NCBI GenBank assembly: GCA_016712445.1
Contig: JADJRB010000001.1
Location: forward strand, 1,860,001-1,924,000
Length of the DNA: 64,000 nucleotides
Direction: 5' to 3'
Origin: Acidobacteriota bacterium
GTDB taxonomy: Bacteria; Pseudomonadota; Alphaproteobacteria; Caulobacterales; Hyphomonadaceae
The first letter of the stretch is position 1. Every line of letters begins with the position of its first letter. Shown here piece by piece: positions 61,406 to 64,000 of this stretch. Both the position numbers and the translations under genes were made by a program. Under the pieces are notes generated by a model. The model was not told the DNA's origin. It ran no database searches and saw only the letters and a program-made list of their open reading frames with translations.

Positions 61406-62470
61406 ATGGGCACGCCCATGACCCTTCCGGCCATGCACGGGAAAGTTCGTGTACAGCCGGTTTCGCCGCTGCTTGCTTTCCTTGCAGGGGAGCACGCGGA
61501 GGCAATTGCACGCCTTTGGCCGGCGCCGCACGGGGAATTCCTCGCGCTCCCGGCTGCACGCCGCCATGCGGCCGCCATCCTCGCCAGCCGCCCGGACAGT
61601 TCGCCGGCGCATGTCGAATGGATGGTCGCACGGGCCCGCGACGGCGACCTCGCGGCCGAACTTTTCGGCCATGATGCGCCGGGCGGCTTGATGAAAGCCC
61701 TCGGCCGAATGGGCGAAGTCCTGTGGCCGGCGGAGGATTACAGCCGCTTCCTCGCCCTGTTTGGCGAGGCCGAGGCCTGCGTCCTCATCCGGCACATGAA
61801 AGCCTTGCAGCCCGCCACGCTGGCGGTTGTGGCGGCCTTGCCGCCGCCGCTCCGCCAGGCTTCGATCGTAACCCATCTGGGTGCGGACGAAGCAGCCGTG
61901 GCCGACCTTGCAGCCGCCTGGGCAATCGCCCTTCGGGTGCGGGGCGAGGCATCAAGCGGCGAACTCGCACAGCGTTTTGGCCGGGCTCCCGGCCGGGCGG
62001 CGCTGTTCGAAATGGCTCGCGAGGTGATCGCGCCGAAAGCGTTCGCCGTCACGCCGGCGGCGCCGATGCTGCCGCCGCCATTCCAGTTGGTTGGCCGCCT
62101 CAACCTGCTCGCGGCGACGGCCCTCGAGTTCCGCAACTGCCTGCGGGACTTTGTGGTCGACATCGCTTCGGGCCGGATGGCGGTGTTCATCTGGCGAGGT
62201 GAAGGCGGACCAGCCGCCGTGGCACTTCGTCATGACCCCGCCGGTTGGCGACTTGCCGAAGCGCGTGGGCGCGACAACATTGACCTCGGCGACGAGGCCC
62301 TGATGGCAATTGTCGTGGCCGTTCGTGAAGCAGGTGTCCGCACCGGTGAATCCTGGGGCTGGCTCCACCGGCGCCTCGAAGACCGCGCCGACGACACGCC
62401 GGCGAATGTGGCACCGGCCCAGCCGGTCAGCTGGCGCTCGCAGCTCGGTCTCGGAAACCTCTGGGACTGA
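61406..62470 (+). CDS. Hypothetical protein, 354 aa
   Basis: No family recognised. A near-perfect ribosome site (AGGAGGT) seven bases before the ATG shows that it is translated. The protein is Ala/Leu/Arg-rich and mostly helical, with HEAT-like amphipathic helix pairs (GLMKALGRMGEVLWPAEDYSRFLALFGEAEA; LQPATLAVVAALPPPLRQASIVTHLGADEAAVADLA) in the first 200 residues. The last 130 residues look more globular (FVVDIASGRMAVFIWRGEGGPAAVALRHDPAGWRLAEARGRDN, then MAIVVAVREAGVRTGESWGWLHRRL). No signal peptide or membrane helix. It may share its transcript with the HD-domain gene 95 bases downstream. Confidence 0.75.
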   Translation: MGTPMTLPAMHGKVRVQPVSPLLAFLAGEHAEAIARLWPAPHGEFLALPAARRHAAAILASRPDSSPAHVEWMVARARDGDLAAELFGHDAPGGLMKALGRMGEVLWPAEDYSRFLALFGEAEACVLIRHMKALQPATLAVVAALPPPLRQASIVTHLGADEAAVADLAAAWAIALRVRGEASSGELAQRFGRAPGRAALFEMAREVIAPKAFAVTPAAPMLPPPFQLVGRLNLLAATALEFRNCLRDFVVDIASGRMAVFIWRGEGGPAAVALRHDPAGWRLAEARGRDNIDLGDEALMAIVVAVREAGVRTGESWGWLHRRLEDRADDTPANVAPAQPVSWRSQLGLGNLWD

Positions 62471-62565
62471 CGTCAAAGATGGGGAGCTCCGGGGCATTGC
62501 CCCGGGGCTCCTGCTTTGCACCGCCTTCATTCCGCGTTAGTCTCTTCGGCAACGGAGGAAACGAC

Positions 62566-63162
62566 ATGGCAGACGGTCACAAGGTTGGCGAACACGCACA
62601 GTTCCGGGAAATGCTGGAGGGCACGAAGGAAGACTGGGACATCATCGCCGAGCACGCCAAGGGCTTCAACAAGGGGCTCGCCAAGCGTGTGATCGATCAC
62701 CTCAAGCTGCTTGATGGCGATTACGGTGGTTTTCCGGTCGACCGGCTCACCCACTCGCTTCAAACGGCGACCCGCGCTCATCGAGATGGCCGGGATGAAG
62801 AATATGTGGTCTGCGCCCTGCTGCACGATATTGGCGATACGCTCGGCAGCTTCAATCACCCGGATGTGGCCGCCGCGATCCTGAAGCCCTTCGTGTCGGA
62901 GGCCAATCTCTGGATGGTCGCCAATCACGGCGCGTTCCAGGGCTATTACTTCTTCCACCATCTCGGCCTCGACCGGAACATGCGCGACCAGTTCCGCGAC
63001 AGCCCGCACTTCGAATACTGCGCGCAGTTCTGCCATCTCTACGACCAGGCGGCGTTCGATCCGGACTATGAGAGCGAGCCGCTCGAATTCTTCATCCCGA
63101 TGGTGGAGCGCCTGTTCGCTGCGCCGAAGAACTCGATGTATCTCAAGGCAATGCAGAAATAA
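62566..63162 (+). CDS. HD-domain protein (PhnZ/MIOX-like)
   Basis: A 198-residue HD-superfamily protein. The metal-binding pattern is visible: THSLQTATRAHRDG, then ALLHDIGD (the HD pair), NHGAFQGYYFFHHLG and a distal Asp (YDQAAFDPDY). Besides phosphohydrolases, this spacing with two extra His in the middle is also seen in the mixed-valent diiron oxygenases PhnZ and myo-inositol oxygenase, and the NHG...YYFFHH part favours that branch. No phosphonate genes are near. ATG 62566 follows ACGGAGGAAACG; the frame is open 29 codons further upstream. Confidence 0.8.
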   Translation: MADGHKVGEHAQFREMLEGTKEDWDIIAEHAKGFNKGLAKRVIDHLKLLDGDYGGFPVDRLTHSLQTATRAHRDGRDEEYVVCALLHDIGDTLGSFNHPDVAAAILKPFVSEANLWMVANHGAFQGYYFFHHLGLDRNMRDQFRDSPHFEYCAQFCHLYDQAAFDPDYESEPLEFFIPMVERLFAAPKNSMYLKAMQK

Positions 63163-63187
63163 CCTGATGTGACCGGGCAAGGGCGCG

Positions 63188-63397
63188 ATGCTGAAATTTC
63201 TCGTCCTTGCCCTGCTTGTCGCCGCGGTCTTCTATGCGTTTTCGACCCGGAACCGCCCTCCGCCGCGCGATGACGGGCGGGATGATGACGATGGCGGTCC
63301 GATCTTGCCAACCGAACGGAGCAGGCTGGACCGGCTGCCTGACGAAACACGTCGCCGCAAACCCGAACCGGTCGATGGCGAAGCGTGCAATTCCTGA
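63188..63397 (+). CDS. Small membrane-anchored hypothetical protein
   Basis: A 69-residue frame. Residues 2-18 (LKFLVLALLVAAVFYAF) form one membrane helix; the rest is hydrophilic with an Asp-rich stretch (DDGRDDDDGG) and a Pro/Arg tail. AAGGG lies upstream at a proper distance. It follows the HD gene by 25 bases and may be co-transcribed. Function unknown. The low complexity makes chance reading possible, but the start signal and helix support it. Confidence 0.5.
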   Translation: MLKFLVLALLVAAVFYAFSTRNRPPPRDDGRDDDDGGPILPTERSRLDRLPDETRRRKPEPVDGEACNS

Positions 63398-63433
63398 GCT
63401 TCCGGCCCAAGCGCCCGGATTTCATTCGGAAAA

Positions 63434-63799
63434 TCAGCTGCCGCTTTCGGGGCATTCTCCGACATAAGCGACACTGGCCCCGCGTGCGCGGGCTTCGCAG
63501 CGATTGCTGTAGGTCTCTCCGTCACAGCCGCAGACCGGCATGTATTCCCGTGTGCAGATTGTGGGCGCAGCCGCGCATTTGCCCGCCGCATCGGCGATCT
63601 TGTGGCACGCACCTTCCTCGAAATAGCAGGCGAGGCCTTCGGCGCACTGGATGCCTGCTATCCCGCCACACATTTCGCCGGCGGCGGCGACGGGACGACT
63701 GATGTTTCCGGCGTCGGCCTCCACCGTTTCAGCCGGCTTCTTCCAGAGGGCGCAGCCCGAAAGCAGCGTCAGGGAAAGGGCAATCAGGGCGAGTCGCAT
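63434..63799 (-). CDS. Lipoprotein with Kazal-type protease-inhibitor domain
   Basis: A 121-residue lipoprotein. The signal ends in a lipobox at Cys16 (LLSGC). The mature part has ten further Cys: a first cluster (CGGIAGIQCAEGLACYFEEGACHKIADAAGKC) resembling small insulin-like growth-factor-binding-type folds, then a Kazal domain (YMPVCGCDGETYSNRCEARARGASVAYVGEC) with the usual Cys spacing. Kazal domains inhibit serine proteases through the loop before the first Cys pair. It should be displayed in the envelope. GGAGG precedes the ATG at 63799. Confidence 0.88.
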   Translation of the reverse strand: MRLALIALSLTLLSGCALWKKPAETVEADAGNISRPVAAAGEMCGGIAGIQCAEGLACYFEEGACHKIADAAGKCAAAPTICTREYMPVCGCDGETYSNRCEARARGASVAYVGECPESGS

Positions 63800-63854
63800 G
63801 GCGGTCCTCCAAGTTTCAGGTCAGCCTGCGACCCGCGCCCGATTTTGGCAAGCC

Positions 63855-64000
63855 TCAGCCCTTGGCGGTCGCGGCGGCGACGGCCGAGAAGATGTTCTGG
63901 CCATGCTCGCCGCCAGCTTTGAAGGCGGGGCGGGTGGTATTGACGTCCGTGATCTGGTCCCACTTCGCGGCAACGGCCTCGGCCGTCAGCGCGTCGCCGG
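63855..64000 (-). CDS. C-terminal end of a probable short-chain dehydrogenase (partial)
   Basis: Only the last 48 codons are in the window; the start lies beyond the right edge. The peptide (LTAEAVAAKWDQITDVNTTRPAF, ending SAVAAATAKG) resembles the tail of SDR-type dehydrogenases related to the hydratase/dehydrogenase group of beta-oxidation, where LTPEMV..NWD is common. The stop is the TGA at 63855-63857. Assignment is moderate because the cofactor and active-site parts are missing. Confidence 0.5.
   Translation of the reverse strand, partial: GDALTAEAVAAKWDQITDVNTTRPAFKAGGEHGQNIFSAVAAATAKG

Overview
The window is a GC-rich alphaproteobacterial chromosome segment, most likely from the Hyphomonadaceae (Hyphomonas-like) or a close relative. 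This rests on an RpoB of about 1377 residues, adk lying between secY and rpsM with no infA/map/rpmJ there, the contiguous rplKAJL-rpoBC / rpsL-rpsG-fusA-tuf / S10-spc-alpha block, and the many TonB-receptor, S9-peptidase and TPR-sulfotransferase genes typical of that group. The family placement is inference. No tRNA, rRNA, CRISPR array or transposase was seen.

Layout. 1-1.1 kb: the 3' part of a more A/T-rich gene with a winged-helix-like start, probably the edge of an acquired segment. 1.2-13.5 kb: a housekeeping mixture. It holds an M3 oligopeptidase lipoprotein, a YpfJ-like zinc peptidase, a VOC protein, a hypothetical gene whose 3' end looks invaded by a repeat, a 51-residue CxxC protein, two peptide-ABC permeases (minus strand) and their probable binding protein (plus strand, 2.7 kb away, no ATPase genes), a DUF442-type phosphatase, an ATP-grasp-like protein, an MBL-fold hydrolase and a DUF3667 membrane protein. 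13.7-22.7 kb: a 1065-residue TonB-dependent receptor, a TPR-sulfotransferase, a secreted S9 peptidase and a TPR-2OG-Fe(II) oxygenase, which together look like an uptake/processing/modification neighbourhood. 22.7-28 kb: two RNA methyltransferases with overlapping ends, an OmpA/BON-like protein overlapping a coiled-coil/HhH protein, and an M48 lipoprotein protease.

28.2-59.6 kb is the transcription/translation core: rplK-rplA, a long leader, rplJ-rplL-rpoB-rpoC, terminator, rpsL-rpsG-fusA-tuf, terminator, two unrelated genes, then rpsJ through secY-adk, and rpsM-rpsK-rpoA-rplQ ending in a terminator. Several junctions are TAATG/ATGA/GTGA overlaps suggesting translational coupling. Oddities are an enlarged L6, a TTG start for rpsM, no secE-nusG in front of rplK, and a 35-codon membrane-peptide ORF between rpoC and rpsL.

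59.8-64 kb: an RtcB RNA ligase whose leader and trailer carry hairpins, a 354-residue unknown protein, an HD-domain protein, a small membrane-anchored protein, a Kazal-type inhibitor lipoprotein, and the 3' end of a probable short-chain dehydrogenase running off the right edge.
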